In this document: positions 1 through 7,879 of the stretch, piece after piece
Numbering within the stretch: the first letter of the stretch is position 1
Layout of the letters: each line of letters starts with the position of its first letter
Assembly (NCBI RefSeq): GCF_046600735.1
Contig: NZ_JBJMAW010000001.1
Span: forward strand, 248,001-312,000
Direction: 5' to 3'
Source of the DNA: Novilysobacter_A longmucuonensis
GTDB lineage: Bacteria; Pseudomonadota; Gammaproteobacteria; Xanthomonadales; Xanthomonadaceae
Length of the DNA stretch: 64,000 nt
Made by a program: the position numbers and the translations under genes
Notes under the pieces: generated by a model
What the model was told of the DNA's origin: nothing
What the model saw: the letters and a program-made list of their open reading frames with translations, nothing else
Databases searched by the model: none

Positions 1-177
1 CGCGCCCTGTCCGCCGCTGGTCGCCTGCCGGCCGTCATCGAACATCACCAGATCGAGCTCGCCGGCGCGGAACGTCGCATTCGCCGCAACCAGGCGCAGG
101 CCGGCCGCCTGCAGATGCACCCGCGCGGCCGCCTCGACCGCGGCACCGCGGCTGCGCCGGTCGATGACGTCCCTCAT
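1..177 (-). CDS. yraN: YraN/UPF0102 family nuclease-fold protein, 3' end outside window
   Basis: The first 59 codons are visible, reading leftward from an ATG at 175-177 and leaving the window at base 1. The family hallmark is present: an early Arg-Gly followed by a conserved Glu (R10, G11, E15), then GELDLV at residues 39-44, matching the family's G-E-[IL]-D-L pattern, which resembles part of an archaeal Holliday-junction-resolvase fold. The biochemical role of the family is not firmly established. It lies 12 bases downstream of lpoA on the same strand, reproducing the yraL-yraM-yraN order known from enterobacteria, and is probably cotranscribed with lpoA. Confidence 0.85.
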   Translation of the reverse strand, partial: MRDVIDRRSRGAAVEAAARVHLQAAGLRLVAANATFRAGELDLVMFDDGRQATSGGQGA

Positions 178-189
178 CGGGCAGGCGCC

Positions 190-1632
190 CTAGCGCCCCG
201 GGCCGGCCAGCGGAACCACATGGCCGCTGATGAACGTCGACCACGCCGGCGTGCGCCGCACGTGGCCGAAGCCATCCAGCCGCAGCGTGCCGGTGGCCCC
301 CTCGACATGCGCATCCAGGCGGGTCGCCAGATGCTCCAGATAGGCCGTGAGCAGCCAGGCGTCGTAGCCGAAGGCAAACAGTCGTGCGGCCGGGCCCCGG
401 GCCGTCGGCAGCGTCTGTCCGGCGCTGGTGACCGGCGGCAAGCCGCGCACGCCGCGGTTGGTCCAGGCCTCGCTCGGGAATGCAATGCCGTCGAGCACCT
501 GGTCCTGCTCGGCATTGCCGGTGCCCGAGAGCAATTGCGAGGTCGCCACCCGCGGGATGTCGGCCAGGCCGGCGAGCGCCAGCTTCGGGATCAGCTCGCG
601 CGCGGCGCTGCCACGGATCGCAAGCAGCACCGCGTCGACGCCGCCCTCGCGCTGCGCGAACGGCGCGAGATCGGCCGTGGCCGCACCGACTACATCGGTC
701 ACCACGCCGCCGCTTTCGGTCAGGCGCTCGCGGAACGCCGCGACCGCACGGCGCTGGCTGTCGTCGCTGCCCTCGACCACCAGTACCCGCCGCGCCCCGC
801 GATCGGTCAGGTAATCGGCCGCGGCCAGACCCTCGTCTTCGGGCGACAGCGAAAATCCGGCGTGGCCGGCTGGTGGGCGCACCACGCCGCGGTTGAGTGC
901 GAGCACCGGCACCGGCAGCGCGGCGCGGTTGAACAAGGCGCCGACCTCCTCGCGACCGAGCGGGCCGAGCACGAAGTCATTGCCCTCCGCGCTGGCCTGG
1001 TCGTACGCGGCCACGGCGCCGCCCGGCGTGCCCTGGGTGTCGTAGAAGGTGACCTCGGGGCGGCGGCGTTGCTCACCGTAGTAGCCGGCGAGAAGTCCGT
1101 CGCGCACCGGCGCGGCCGCGGCCGACATGTCGCCCGACAGCGGCAGCAATACCCCGAGCATGACCGGCGGCCGGTAGCCATCGGTATCGGCCGGCGGGCG
1201 GATGCCTGACCCGAACTGCCACTGCTCCCGATCGAACGCACGCGGCGCCGGCATGCCCCGGCGCAGCAGCGCGCGGCCAGCGTAGTTGTACAACGGATCG
1301 CCCGGCGCCAGCGCGGCGGCTTCGCGCGCGAGCGTCTGGTCGTCCAGCTGCGACAGTAATGCGTCGATCCGCTCGTCGTTGGCCTCGCGCGCCGCGCCGC
1401 CCAGCGCGTCGCTGCCGCGCGCCAGCTCGGAGGCCTGCGCGGTGACCGGGTGGACGCTGGGCTGCGCGGAAGCGGATGGCCCGACCGCGCGCGTCTGCAC
1501 CGTGCCGCACGCAGCGAGCACGCCCGCCACCAGCACGCCGGCCAGCAGTGGCCGCAACGGGCCCGACAGCGCGGATGGGAATGACTCGATCTTCGACAGC
1601 GCGGCCCGGGACCGCAGGTTCGGAAGGCTCAT
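190..1632 (-). CDS. lpoA: Penicillin-binding protein activator LpoA (LppC family lipoprotein)
   Basis: 480-residue lipoprotein. The N-terminus has a hydrophobic segment ending in the lipobox LAAC (residues 39-42), so Cys42 should be lipidated and the protein placed in the outer membrane facing the periplasm. From about residue 156 (VMLGVLLPLSGDM) it has the periplasmic-binding-protein fold of the LppC family. The family activates the bifunctional penicillin-binding protein PBP1A during wall growth. It is much shorter than the E. coli protein (about 680 residues), because the N-terminal helical repeat domain is reduced to roughly 100 residues. The n-region before the hydrophobic stretch is long, so the true start could lie further in. 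It is divergent from rsmI and upstream of yraN. Confidence 0.85.
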   Translation of the reverse strand: MSLPNLRSRAALSKIESFPSALSGPLRPLLAGVLVAGVLAACGTVQTRAVGPSASAQPSVHPVTAQASELARGSDALGGAAREANDERIDALLSQLDDQTLAREAAALAPGDPLYNYAGRALLRRGMPAPRAFDREQWQFGSGIRPPADTDGYRPPVMLGVLLPLSGDMSAAAAPVRDGLLAGYYGEQRRRPEVTFYDTQGTPGGAVAAYDQASAEGNDFVLGPLGREEVGALFNRAALPVPVLALNRGVVRPPAGHAGFSLSPEDEGLAAADYLTDRGARRVLVVEGSDDSQRRAVAAFRERLTESGGVVTDVVGAATADLAPFAQREGGVDAVLLAIRGSAARELIPKLALAGLADIPRVATSQLLSGTGNAEQDQVLDGIAFPSEAWTNRGVRGLPPVTSAGQTLPTARGPAARLFAFGYDAWLLTAYLEHLATRLDAHVEGATGTLRLDGFGHVRRTPAWSTFISGHVVPLAGPGR

Positions 1633-1841
1633 CGGCGTGCGTGCGCCGCAGGGCGGCGTTCTCAGGGGAATGACCCGATTCTACCCGTCCGGCTGGGCCG
1701 GCACGGTCGCCCGCCCGGCCAGCACGTTGCGCAGGGTAGGAAACGAAGCGGTGGGCTGCACGGATGCACTTCCCCGGCGCCCCGTGGCCATGGCGCCCGT
1801 GGCCGAGACAGCATCGGCACCGACCACTACCATGCTGCAGG

Positions 1842-2666
1842 ATGCACACCCCCGGCACGCTCCACATCGTCGCGACCCCGATCGGCAATCTCGGCGACCT
1901 GTCGCCGCGCGCGCTGGAGATCTTGCGCACGGTCGCGGCGATCTGCGCCGAGGACACCCGCCACACCCGCCAGCTGCTGTCGCACTTCGGCCTGGAACGT
2001 CCGCTGCTGGCCCTGCACCAGCACAACGAGGAAGCCCAGGCCGCGCAACTGGTCACACGTCTGCAAGCCGGCGACTCGCTGGCGCTGGTGTCCGATGCCG
2101 GCACGCCGCTGGTCAGCGATCCCGGTTTCCGCCTGGTCCGCGCCGCGCGCGCCGCGGGCGTGCGGGTGTCGCCGCTGCCGGGCGCCTGCGCCGCGATCGC
2201 CGCGCTGAGCGTGGCCGGCCTGCCGTCGGACCGGTTCGTGTTCGAGGGCTTCCTGCCGGCCCGGGCGAGCGCGCGCCGCGAGCGGCTGGCGCGGTTGGCC
2301 GCCGAGCCGCGCACGCTGATCTTCTACGAGTCCGCCCACCGGATCGAGGAGGCGTTGGCCGACATGGCCACGGCGTTCGGCGCTGCCCGCCCGGCGGTGC
2401 TCGCGCGTGAACTGACCAAGCTGTTCGAGACCGTGCTCGATGGCGATCTTGCGGAGTTGCGCGAACGTGTTGCGGCCGATCCCAACCAGCGCCGTGGCGA
2501 GTTCGTGCTGATCGTCGAGGGCGCCGGCGACGATGCCGACGCCAAGCTGATCGAAGGGCGGCGCCTGTACGCCAAGCTCAGCGAACACCTGCCGCCCTCG
2601 ACCGCGGCCAAGCTCGCCGCCGAGCTCAGCGGGGCGCCGCGCAAGGGGCTGTACGGCGGGGGCTGA
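1842..2666 (+). CDS. rsmI: 16S rRNA (cytidine1402-2'-O)-methyltransferase RsmI
   Basis: 274 residues of the tetrapyrrole-methylase-like SAM fold. Diagnostic motifs are ATPIGNLGDL close to the N-terminus, AEDTRHTRQLL and DAGTPLVSDPGF. The enzyme 2'-O-methylates C1402 of 16S rRNA in the ribosomal P site. The frame stays open upstream to 1764, but the arginine-rich translation there is not family-like. The ATG at 1842 gives the usual MHTPGTLHIVATPIG beginning. It is divergent from lpoA with about 209 bases between starts, which must hold both promoters. RsmH, encoded 1.8 kb downstream, modifies the base of the same nucleotide. Confidence 0.93.
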   Translation: MHTPGTLHIVATPIGNLGDLSPRALEILRTVAAICAEDTRHTRQLLSHFGLERPLLALHQHNEEAQAAQLVTRLQAGDSLALVSDAGTPLVSDPGFRLVRAARAAGVRVSPLPGACAAIAALSVAGLPSDRFVFEGFLPARASARRERLARLAAEPRTLIFYESAHRIEEALADMATAFGAARPAVLARELTKLFETVLDGDLAELRERVAADPNQRRGEFVLIVEGAGDDADAKLIEGRRLYAKLSEHLPPSTAAKLAAELSGAPRKGLYGGG

Positions 2667-3069
2667 TTGCTGGTCAGCAACAGCAACAGCGGAGTGGACG
2701 GTTTCTCGGCTTCGGGTGGGCGTCGCCCTGTCCGGGCATTGCTGCCCGGTTCGGGCGGCCATCCATGGCCGCACTCACCGCCGTGCGCCATCCATGGCGC
2801 ACTCTTCGCAATACCGGGACAGGACGCCGCGCCGGCGTGTGCGGTGCGCAGCGTTGTTGGCTAGGTTGTCGCTTCGCTTCCATCGGATGCGCACGCTTTT
2901 TTGTAGGAGCGGCTTTAGCCGCGATCGGAAATCGTTCGCCCGCGCCGATTCCAGATCGCGGCTAAAGCCGCCTCCGACAAGTGCCCCTGCTTCGTTCTGA
3001 ACCAAGCCTCTTTGATGAGCGTCACAAACCCGTCGGCGATGCTCGCCAACCGGTAGACTGCACGCGGCG
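2667..3069. repeat. Intergenic region with a REP pair and small palindromes
   Basis: No convincing gene. It contains an inverted REP pair at 2903-2978: GTAGGAGCGGCTTTAGCCGCGA and, about 30 bases on, its imperfect inverse ending in CCTCCGAC. A short perfect palindrome GCGCCATCCATGGCGC lies at 2785-2800, and a similar CCATCCATGG core precedes it near 2760. Several short open frames overlap here on both strands but are repeat translations. The rnpB promoter should lie in the last 60 bases; no clear -35/-10 pair was assigned. Confidence 0.7.
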
Positions 3070-3433
3070 GAGTCGGCCAGGCAGTCGCGTCATCCGCATG
3101 CACCTCGGTGCGTGAGGGTGCCGAGGAAAGTCCGGGCTCCACAGGGCACGGTGCCAGGTAACGCCTGGGCGGCGCGAGCCGACGGAAAGTGCAACAGAGA
3201 GCAGACCGCCGAACGGTCCCCCCGGGGATGCGTGGCAAGGGTGAAACGGTGCGGTAAGAGCGCACCGCGAGTCCGGCAACGGACCGGCACGGCAAACCCC
3301 ACCGGGAGCAAGACCAAATAGGGAGGCAATGCCGCGGCCCGCGGTGCCTCCGGGTAGGTTGCTCGAGCGTATCGGTGACGATGCGCCTAGAGGAATGACT
3401 GTCCACGACAGAACCCGGCTTATCGGCCGGCTC
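3070..3433 (+). ncRNA. rnpB: RNase P RNA, bacterial type A
   Basis: Catalytic RNA of RNase P, which removes 5' leaders from tRNA precursors. The universally conserved blocks are present in order: GAGGAAAGTCCGGGCTCC at 3123-3140, the AGAGGAATGAC block near 3389-3399, and ACAGAACCCGGCTTAT near 3407-3422. The ends pair: GAGTCGGCC at 3070-3078 is complementary (with G-U) to GGCCGGCTC at 3425-3433, the P1 helix, which sets the approximate ends. The length of about 364 bases is usual for gammaproteobacteria. Short open frames on both strands here are incidental. Confidence 0.95.
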
Positions 3434-3437
3434 CGCC

Positions 3438-3469
3438 GCTTTTGCTGTCGCGCTTGCGACAGCAAAAGC
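3438..3469 (+). terminator. Perfect 14-bp hairpin after rnpB
   Basis: GCTTTTGCTGTCGC (3438-3451), a 4-base loop, then the exact complement (3456-3469). It begins five bases after the mature RNase P RNA end. There is no long U-run directly after it, but a second perfect hairpin follows at once. It probably acts as transcription terminator and/or 3' processing barrier for rnpB. Confidence 0.6.
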
Positions 3470-3499
3470 TCCAAAATTTTCATGAAGCAAAATTTTGGA
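3470..3499 (+). terminator. Second perfect 11-bp hairpin after rnpB
   Basis: TCCAAAATTTT (3470-3480), loop CATGAAGC, then AAAATTTTGGA (3489-3499). It abuts the previous hairpin with no spacer, and the A/T-rich stem supplies a U-tract. Together the two hairpins look like a tandem terminator. The assignment rests only on symmetry and position. Confidence 0.5.
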
Positions 3500-3912
3500 C
3501 CCTGGCCTTCGCCTCCAATTCCCCGCCGCTGTCGCGGCGCCCCCTTTACTAAAGGGGGCTGCTTGCCGTGGTTGATCGTTGGCAGGCAGATTTCTGCAGT
3601 CGCATGTCCGGTCGCAGATCGGTCTTCTTTAGGAGCGGCTTCAGCCGCGAACTCTAGGTCACGAGCCGAGCCGCTCACACGTGGGGCCGCAGCCGAACCA
3701 CTCCCGCCAGCCGCCACTCCGGAACGGCCGTGTTTTTGCTGCGTTGCGACAATCCATGAGTCGGTCTTTTTCTGAACAGACCACAAGCCGCGACGGAAGC
3801 CTCAATCTCAAAATACGAGACGAAACAAGGCTTAGTGGATAACTCTTGAATAAAACTCTGAAGTCTGACGCAAGCCATTGATGCACCTGATGAATTTGGC
3901 CCACGGAACTTG
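3500..3912. other. Intergenic region between rnpB and the mraZ promoter
   Basis: No gene supported. It holds a perfect hairpin CCCCCTTT-ACT-AAAGGGGG at 3540-3558 and a single half-REP AGGAGCGGCTTCAGCCGCGA at 3631-3650. The stretch 3770-3890 is visibly A/T-richer than its surroundings. Open frames on the minus strand (for example 3659-3919 and 3675-4058) have no recognisable protein features. Confidence 0.5.
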
Positions 3913-3941
3913 TTGACAACCCTCTGGGGCGTGCCTAAGGT
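3913..3941 (+). promoter_or_regulatory. Sigma-70-type promoter of the dcw cluster (Pmra)
   Basis: TTGACA at 3913-3918 (perfect -35), a 17-base spacer, then TAAGGT at 3936-3941 as -10. This is the best-matching vegetative promoter seen in the window, placed about 117 bases upstream of the mraZ ATG, as expected for the main promoter of a division/cell-wall cluster. The start site is predicted near 3948. Confidence 0.65.
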
Positions 3942-3965
3942 GGTGATCCGAGGGAAAGCCTGGTT
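3941..3965 (+). promoter_or_regulatory. Possible MraZ operator boxes
   Basis: Three short G-rich boxes start at exact 10-base steps: TGGTG (3941), AGGGA (3951) and TGGTT (3961). MraZ is known to bind direct repeats of a TGGG-like box with 10-base periodicity just downstream of its promoter and to repress its own operon. The spacing fits well but the boxes are degenerate, so this is an inference. Confidence 0.35.
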
Positions 3966-4057
3966 TTTAGCGGTTTTCCGTGGCCGGATCCGCCCCAGTT
4001 GGGCGTTTCCATCGACAGGCTGATCCGCCCGCAGAGGCGGGCTTCCACAGGTGCGCA

Positions 4058-4504
4058 ATGTTCCAGGGCGAGACCGCGATCACCATCGACGACAAGGGCC
4101 GGCTGGCGGTGCCCACCGCCCACCGGGACGTCGTCGCGCGTGAGTGCGGCAACCGCCTGGTGATCACCTACAGCCCGTTCGAGGCCGGCTGCCTGTATCT
4201 CTATCCGATGCCGGTCTGGGAGCGCCTGCGTGACCAGGTCAACAAGCTGCCCAGGACCCGCAGGCACAGCCGCATGATGCAGCTCAAGCTGGTGGGTGCG
4301 GCGACCTTCGTCGAGCCCGACGGCAATGGCCGCATCACCGTGCCGGCCAGCCACCGCGCCGCGGTGGGGATCGAGAAGAAAGCCGTGCTGCTGGGCATGG
4401 GCGACAAATTCGAGTTGTGGAGCGAGCAGGCGCATCACGCGCAGATCCGTCAGACGATCTCTGATGACGATCTCAGTGACGAGCTGCTCGACCTGCAGCT
4501 ATGA
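4058..4504 (+). CDS. mraZ: Transcriptional regulator MraZ
   Basis: 148 residues with two AbrB-like SpoVT half-domains: the first around residues 5-50 (ITIDDKGRLAVPTAHRD) and the second around 80-125 (GNGRITVPASHRAAVGI). Family members form ring oligomers and bind repeats upstream of their own operon. The open frame extends upstream to 3980, but MFQGETAITIDDKGR is the family's normal N-terminus. The ribosome-binding site is weak. The stop overlaps the rsmH start (ATGA at 4501-4504). It is the first gene of the dcw cluster. Confidence 0.94.
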   Translation: MFQGETAITIDDKGRLAVPTAHRDVVARECGNRLVITYSPFEAGCLYLYPMPVWERLRDQVNKLPRTRRHSRMMQLKLVGAATFVEPDGNGRITVPASHRAAVGIEKKAVLLGMGDKFELWSEQAHHAQIRQTISDDDLSDELLDLQL

Positions 4505-5700
4505 CGGGCGGTGGCATGGAGCGCCCCGATGCGCCCTCCGGCCACCCCCAAGCCTCGCAGACGACGGCCTCGGAGACGCCGGCCCCCCAGCCGCCGTCGC
4601 AGCATCTGCCCGTCATGTTCGCGCAGGCCCTGGCGGGGCTGCGGATCAGTGCGCAGGGCACCTATCTGGATGGCACCTTCGGACGCGGCGGCCACGCCCG
4701 CGGCGTGCTCGAGCAACTGGGCGCGGGAGGTCGGCTGCTGCTGATGGACAAGGATCCCGACGCGATCGCGGTGGCCGAGCGCGAGTTCGGCGCGGACGAG
4801 CGCGTGGCGATCTTCCGCGGCAGCTTTGCCGACCTGCTGCACTGGGATGCGACCGCCGCCGGCCTCGACGGGGTGCTGCTGGACCTCGGCGTGTCCTCGC
4901 CGCAGCTCGATGTCGCCGAGCGCGGCTTCAGCTTCGGCAAGGACGGTCCGCTGGACATGCGCATGGATCCCGAGTCCGGCGAGAGCGCTGCGCAGTGGCT
5001 GGCCCACGCCGGGGAGCAGGACATCGCCAACGTGCTGTGGACCTACGGCGAGGAGCGCATGAGCCGCAGGATCGCGCGTGCGATCGTCGCGCGCCGCGAG
5101 GCGCAGCCGCTGACCCGCACCGCGCAACTGGCCGAGATGATCGCGTCGGTGATGCCGCGCGTGGACAGAAGCAAGCAGCACAAGAGCATCCATCCGGCCA
5201 CCCGCAGCTTCCAGGCGATCCGCATCCACATCAACCGCGAACTGGCCGACCTCGAGACCGGCCTGGACGCGGCACTGCAGCGGCTCAAGCCGGGCGGACG
5301 GCTGGCGGTGATCAGCTTCCACTCGCTGGAGGACCGCATCGTCAAGCAGTTCATCGCACGCCACGCCAAGGCCCCACCGGCCAACCGCCGCCTGCCCGAA
5401 GCCCGCGCGTTCGTCCCGGCCCTGCGCATGATCGGCGCCGCGCAGAAGGCGGTCGGCGAGGAGACCGCAAGCAACCCGAGGGCGCGCAGTGCGGTGCTGC
5501 GGGTTGCCGAGAAGCTCGGGACCGGGGACCAGGGACCCGGGACCCGGGTCCCGCAAGAGCAGCAGCCGCAGTCGGCACCGGAGTCGCGCAACGACCCCGA
5601 ATCCAACAGTACCCAGCGTCACAGCCGCGACCGGGGATCCCGCCTCACCCGAGTCCCCGGTCCCGGGTCCCCGGTCCCGGTTCGCGGAGCGAAGCCATGA
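4501..5700 (+). CDS. rsmH: 16S rRNA (cytosine1402-N4)-methyltransferase RsmH with repeat-derived C-terminal tail
   Basis: 399 residues. The SAM-binding motif DGTFGRGGHA is at residues 57-66, and the family blocks LLDLGVSSPQLD and the HSLEDRIVK region follow. The enzyme N4-methylates C1402 of 16S rRNA. The conserved core ends near residue 339 (AVLRVAEKL). The last 60 residues are Gly/Pro/Arg/Ser-rich and are translated from a GGGACC-type inverted repeat (5518-5681), not family sequence. The start overlaps the mraZ stop, and the stop overlaps ftsL (ATGA at 5697-5700), so the repeat has kept the frame coupled to ftsL. The N-terminal ~30 residues are also low in complexity. Confidence 0.94.
   Translation: MTGGGMERPDAPSGHPQASQTTASETPAPQPPSQHLPVMFAQALAGLRISAQGTYLDGTFGRGGHARGVLEQLGAGGRLLLMDKDPDAIAVAEREFGADERVAIFRGSFADLLHWDATAAGLDGVLLDLGVSSPQLDVAERGFSFGKDGPLDMRMDPESGESAAQWLAHAGEQDIANVLWTYGEERMSRRIARAIVARREAQPLTRTAQLAEMIASVMPRVDRSKQHKSIHPATRSFQAIRIHINRELADLETGLDAALQRLKPGGRLAVISFHSLEDRIVKQFIARHAKAPPANRRLPEARAFVPALRMIGAAQKAVGEETASNPRARSAVLRVAEKLGTGDQGPGTRVPQEQQPQSAPESRNDPESNSTQRHSRDRGSRLTRVPGPGSPVPVRGAKP
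5518..5681. repeat. GGGACC-type inverted repeat inside the rsmH 3' end (copy 1 of 3)
   Basis: Left arm 5518-5553 is built of GGGACCGGGGACC / GGGACCCGGGACCC units. Right arm 5651-5681 is the complementary TCCCCGGTCCCGGGTCCCC. About 97 bases of unrelated sequence lie between. Similar pairs occur in ftsQ (18055-18183) and between ftsA and ftsZ (19469-19610). All three are within 14 kb of one cluster, at gene ends. Confidence 0.85.
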
Positions 5701-5963
5701 CCCCGCGGCTGCTGCTGACCTTGCTGGTGATCGCCACCGTCGTCTCGGCGCTGGGGGTGGTGCAGGCGCGCCATCAGCATCGGCAGCTGTTCGTGCAGCT
5801 GAGCAAACTGCAGAAGGCGCGCGACGAGCTCAACATCGATTTCGGCCGGCTGCAGCTGGAGCAGGCGACCTGGGCTGAAAGCAACCGCATCGACCAGGTC
5901 GCGCGCGACCGGCTCGGCATGACGTTTCCCCGAGGCGGCGAAACCGTGGTGGTGCGGCCATGA
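5697..5963 (+). CDS. ftsL: Cell division protein FtsL
   Basis: 88-residue bitopic membrane protein: a short N-terminus, one transmembrane helix (about residues 4-21, LLLTLLVIATVVSALGVV), then a periplasmic coiled-coil heptad region (about 28-70). It joins FtsB and FtsQ in the divisome subcomplex that activates FtsWI. The ATG overlaps the rsmH stop and the TGA overlaps the ftsI start (5960-5963). Length and position between rsmH and ftsI are typical. The frame is open far upstream, but that part is the shadow of rsmH. Confidence 0.9.
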   Translation: MTPRLLLTLLVIATVVSALGVVQARHQHRQLFVQLSKLQKARDELNIDFGRLQLEQATWAESNRIDQVARDRLGMTFPRGGETVVVRP

Positions 5964-7879
5964 AACAGCGCAACGCAACGGCCGCCCGCAGCGACAATCC
6001 GTGGTGGCGCAAGCTGCCGCTTCTTGGCCAGCGCACCCCCCGTGCACTGCAGCCGCGCGGTGCACGGCCGCGTTACAACCTACGCAACCGAATGATCCTG
6101 GTCGGCGGCACGCTCGGGCTGTGCGCGCTGGCGCTGGTCGGGCGCGCGCTCGACCTGCAGGTGATCAACAACGACTTCTACCGCGCGCAGGGCGACCAGC
6201 GCATCCTGCGCGAGATCGCCATCCCCACCTCGCGCGGCATGATCACCGACCGCAACGGCGAGCCGCTGGCGGTGTCCACCCCGGTCGAGTCGGTCTGGGG
6301 CAACCCGCAGGAGCTGCTCAAGCATCCCGGGCAGATCCCGCTATTGGCCCGTGCGCTGGATGTTCCGGTCGATGAGCTGACCCGCAAGCTGAGCCAGCGC
6401 GCCGACAAGGAGTTCGTCTACCTCAAGCGCCGGATCAACCCGCTTCAGGCGCGCGCGATCCTCGCCCACGACATCCCCGGGGTGTTCAGCCAGCGCGAGT
6501 ACCGCCGCTTCTATCCGCAGGGCGACGCGGTCGCGCACGTGCTGGGCTTCACCAACATCGACGACCGCGGCCAGGAAGGGCTGGAGCTGGCCTTCGACGA
6601 CTGGCTGCGCGGCACGCCCGGCGCCAAGCGCGTGATCCGCGACAGCCGCGGGCGTTTCGTCGAGAACGTCGAGCTGATCGAGGCGGCCCGGCCCGGCCAT
6701 GACCTGGTCCTGAGCATCGACCGGCGCATCCAGTACCTGGCGCACCGCGAGCTGCGTAACGCCCTGACGCGCACCGGTGCGAGCGCGGGCTCGGCGGTGG
6801 TGCTCGACATCGCCACCGGCGAAGTGCTGGCGATGACCAACCTGCCCAGCTACAACCCCAACGCGATCGGCGTGCGCGACGCCGACGCCTACCGCAACCG
6901 CGCGGTGACCGACGTGGTCGAGCCGGGCTCGACGATGAAACCGATCACGGTCGCCGCCGCGCTCAGCGCCGGTGTGGTCACCCCCGGCACGCTGATCGAC
7001 GTGTCGCCGGGTTACATGTCGCTGGGCCGCTACACGATCAGCGACTTCCGCAACTACGGCGTGCAGACGGTCACCGGGCTGATCACCAAGAGCTCCAACC
7101 TCGGCGCTGTCAAACTGTCGGAGCGGCTGCCGGACGAGTACTTCTACGAGTTCATCCGCGGCTTCGGCTACGGTCAGGCGCCGGGCAGTGGCTTCCCCGG
7201 CGAGACACCGGGCGTACTGGCCCATCCGGAGGACTGGAGCGGCTCGTCCAAGGCGACCATCTCCTACGGCTATGGCCTGTCGGCGACCCCGCTGCAGATC
7301 GCGATGGCCTACGCGGCGCTGGGCAACGGCGGGCGCCTGATCGCGCCGACCTTCGTCAAGGGCCAGCGCAACGAGGCCGAGCAGGTGCTCGATCCGGCGG
7401 TCGCCGCGCAGGTCATGCGGATGATGCAGACCGTGACCGAGGACGGTGGCACCGCCACCCAGGCCGCGATCCTGGGCTATCACGTCGCCGGCAAGACCGG
7501 CACCGCGCGCAAGTACAACGACACCGGCGGCTATTCGCGCCGCTACGTGTCGTTCTTCGCCGGCGTGGTGCCGGTGGAGAACCCGCGTTTCTCGATGGCG
7601 GTGGTGATCGACGATCCCGACCCGTCCACCGGCTACTACGGCGGCATGGTGTCCGGACCGGTGTTCAAGAACGTGATGGAGGGCGCGCTGCGGCTGATGG
7701 ACGTCGCGCCCGACGACATCGAGACCTGGCTGGCGGTGCAGGCGGCGGAGGACGCAAAGCGCCTGAAAGCCAACAACGGCAAGCCCGGCCACGGGCCGGT
7801 GCTGCCCACGCCTATTCCGGTTGCCGCGGGCGCGGGCGCGCTGGTGCCGGCGGTGTCCACCGCGGGCGGTGCGCAATGA
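5960..7879 (+). CDS. ftsI: Septal peptidoglycan transpeptidase FtsI (PBP3)
   Basis: 639 residues. A basic cytoplasmic N-terminus and one transmembrane helix (about 48-68) are followed by the PBP dimerisation domain and the transpeptidase domain. The three catalytic motifs are visible: Ser324-T-M-Lys327, Ser378-Ser-Asn380 and Lys512-Thr-Gly514. It crosslinks septal peptidoglycan together with the glycosyltransferase FtsW and is the beta-lactam target PBP3. Starts and stops overlap ftsL and murE as ATGA. The C-terminal ~30 residues (VPTPIPVAAGAGALV...) are low-complexity Ala/Pro/Gly. Confidence 0.96.
   Translation: MKQRNATAARSDNPWWRKLPLLGQRTPRALQPRGARPRYNLRNRMILVGGTLGLCALALVGRALDLQVINNDFYRAQGDQRILREIAIPTSRGMITDRNGEPLAVSTPVESVWGNPQELLKHPGQIPLLARALDVPVDELTRKLSQRADKEFVYLKRRINPLQARAILAHDIPGVFSQREYRRFYPQGDAVAHVLGFTNIDDRGQEGLELAFDDWLRGTPGAKRVIRDSRGRFVENVELIEAARPGHDLVLSIDRRIQYLAHRELRNALTRTGASAGSAVVLDIATGEVLAMTNLPSYNPNAIGVRDADAYRNRAVTDVVEPGSTMKPITVAAALSAGVVTPGTLIDVSPGYMSLGRYTISDFRNYGVQTVTGLITKSSNLGAVKLSERLPDEYFYEFIRGFGYGQAPGSGFPGETPGVLAHPEDWSGSSKATISYGYGLSATPLQIAMAYAALGNGGRLIAPTFVKGQRNEAEQVLDPAVAAQVMRMMQTVTEDGGTATQAAILGYHVAGKTGTARKYNDTGGYSRRYVSFFAGVVPVENPRFSMAVVIDDPDPSTGYYGGMVSGPVFKNVMEGALRLMDVAPDDIETWLAVQAAEDAKRLKANNGKPGHGPVLPTPIPVAAGAGALVPAVSTAGGAQ

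Noticed and set aside
115..1209. 364-codon plus-strand open frame opposite lpoA
   Set aside because: Shadow of a GC-rich gene. The translation is Arg/Ala/Gly-rich with no recognised motif, while the lpoA frame has signal peptide and domain.
3112..3321. 69-codon open frame inside rnpB
   Set aside because: The region matches RNase P RNA conserved blocks; the frame is incidental.
3659..4058. Minus-strand open frames upstream of mraZ (86 and 127 codons)
   Set aside because: No ribosome-binding site and no family-like sequence, and they cover the mraZ promoter.
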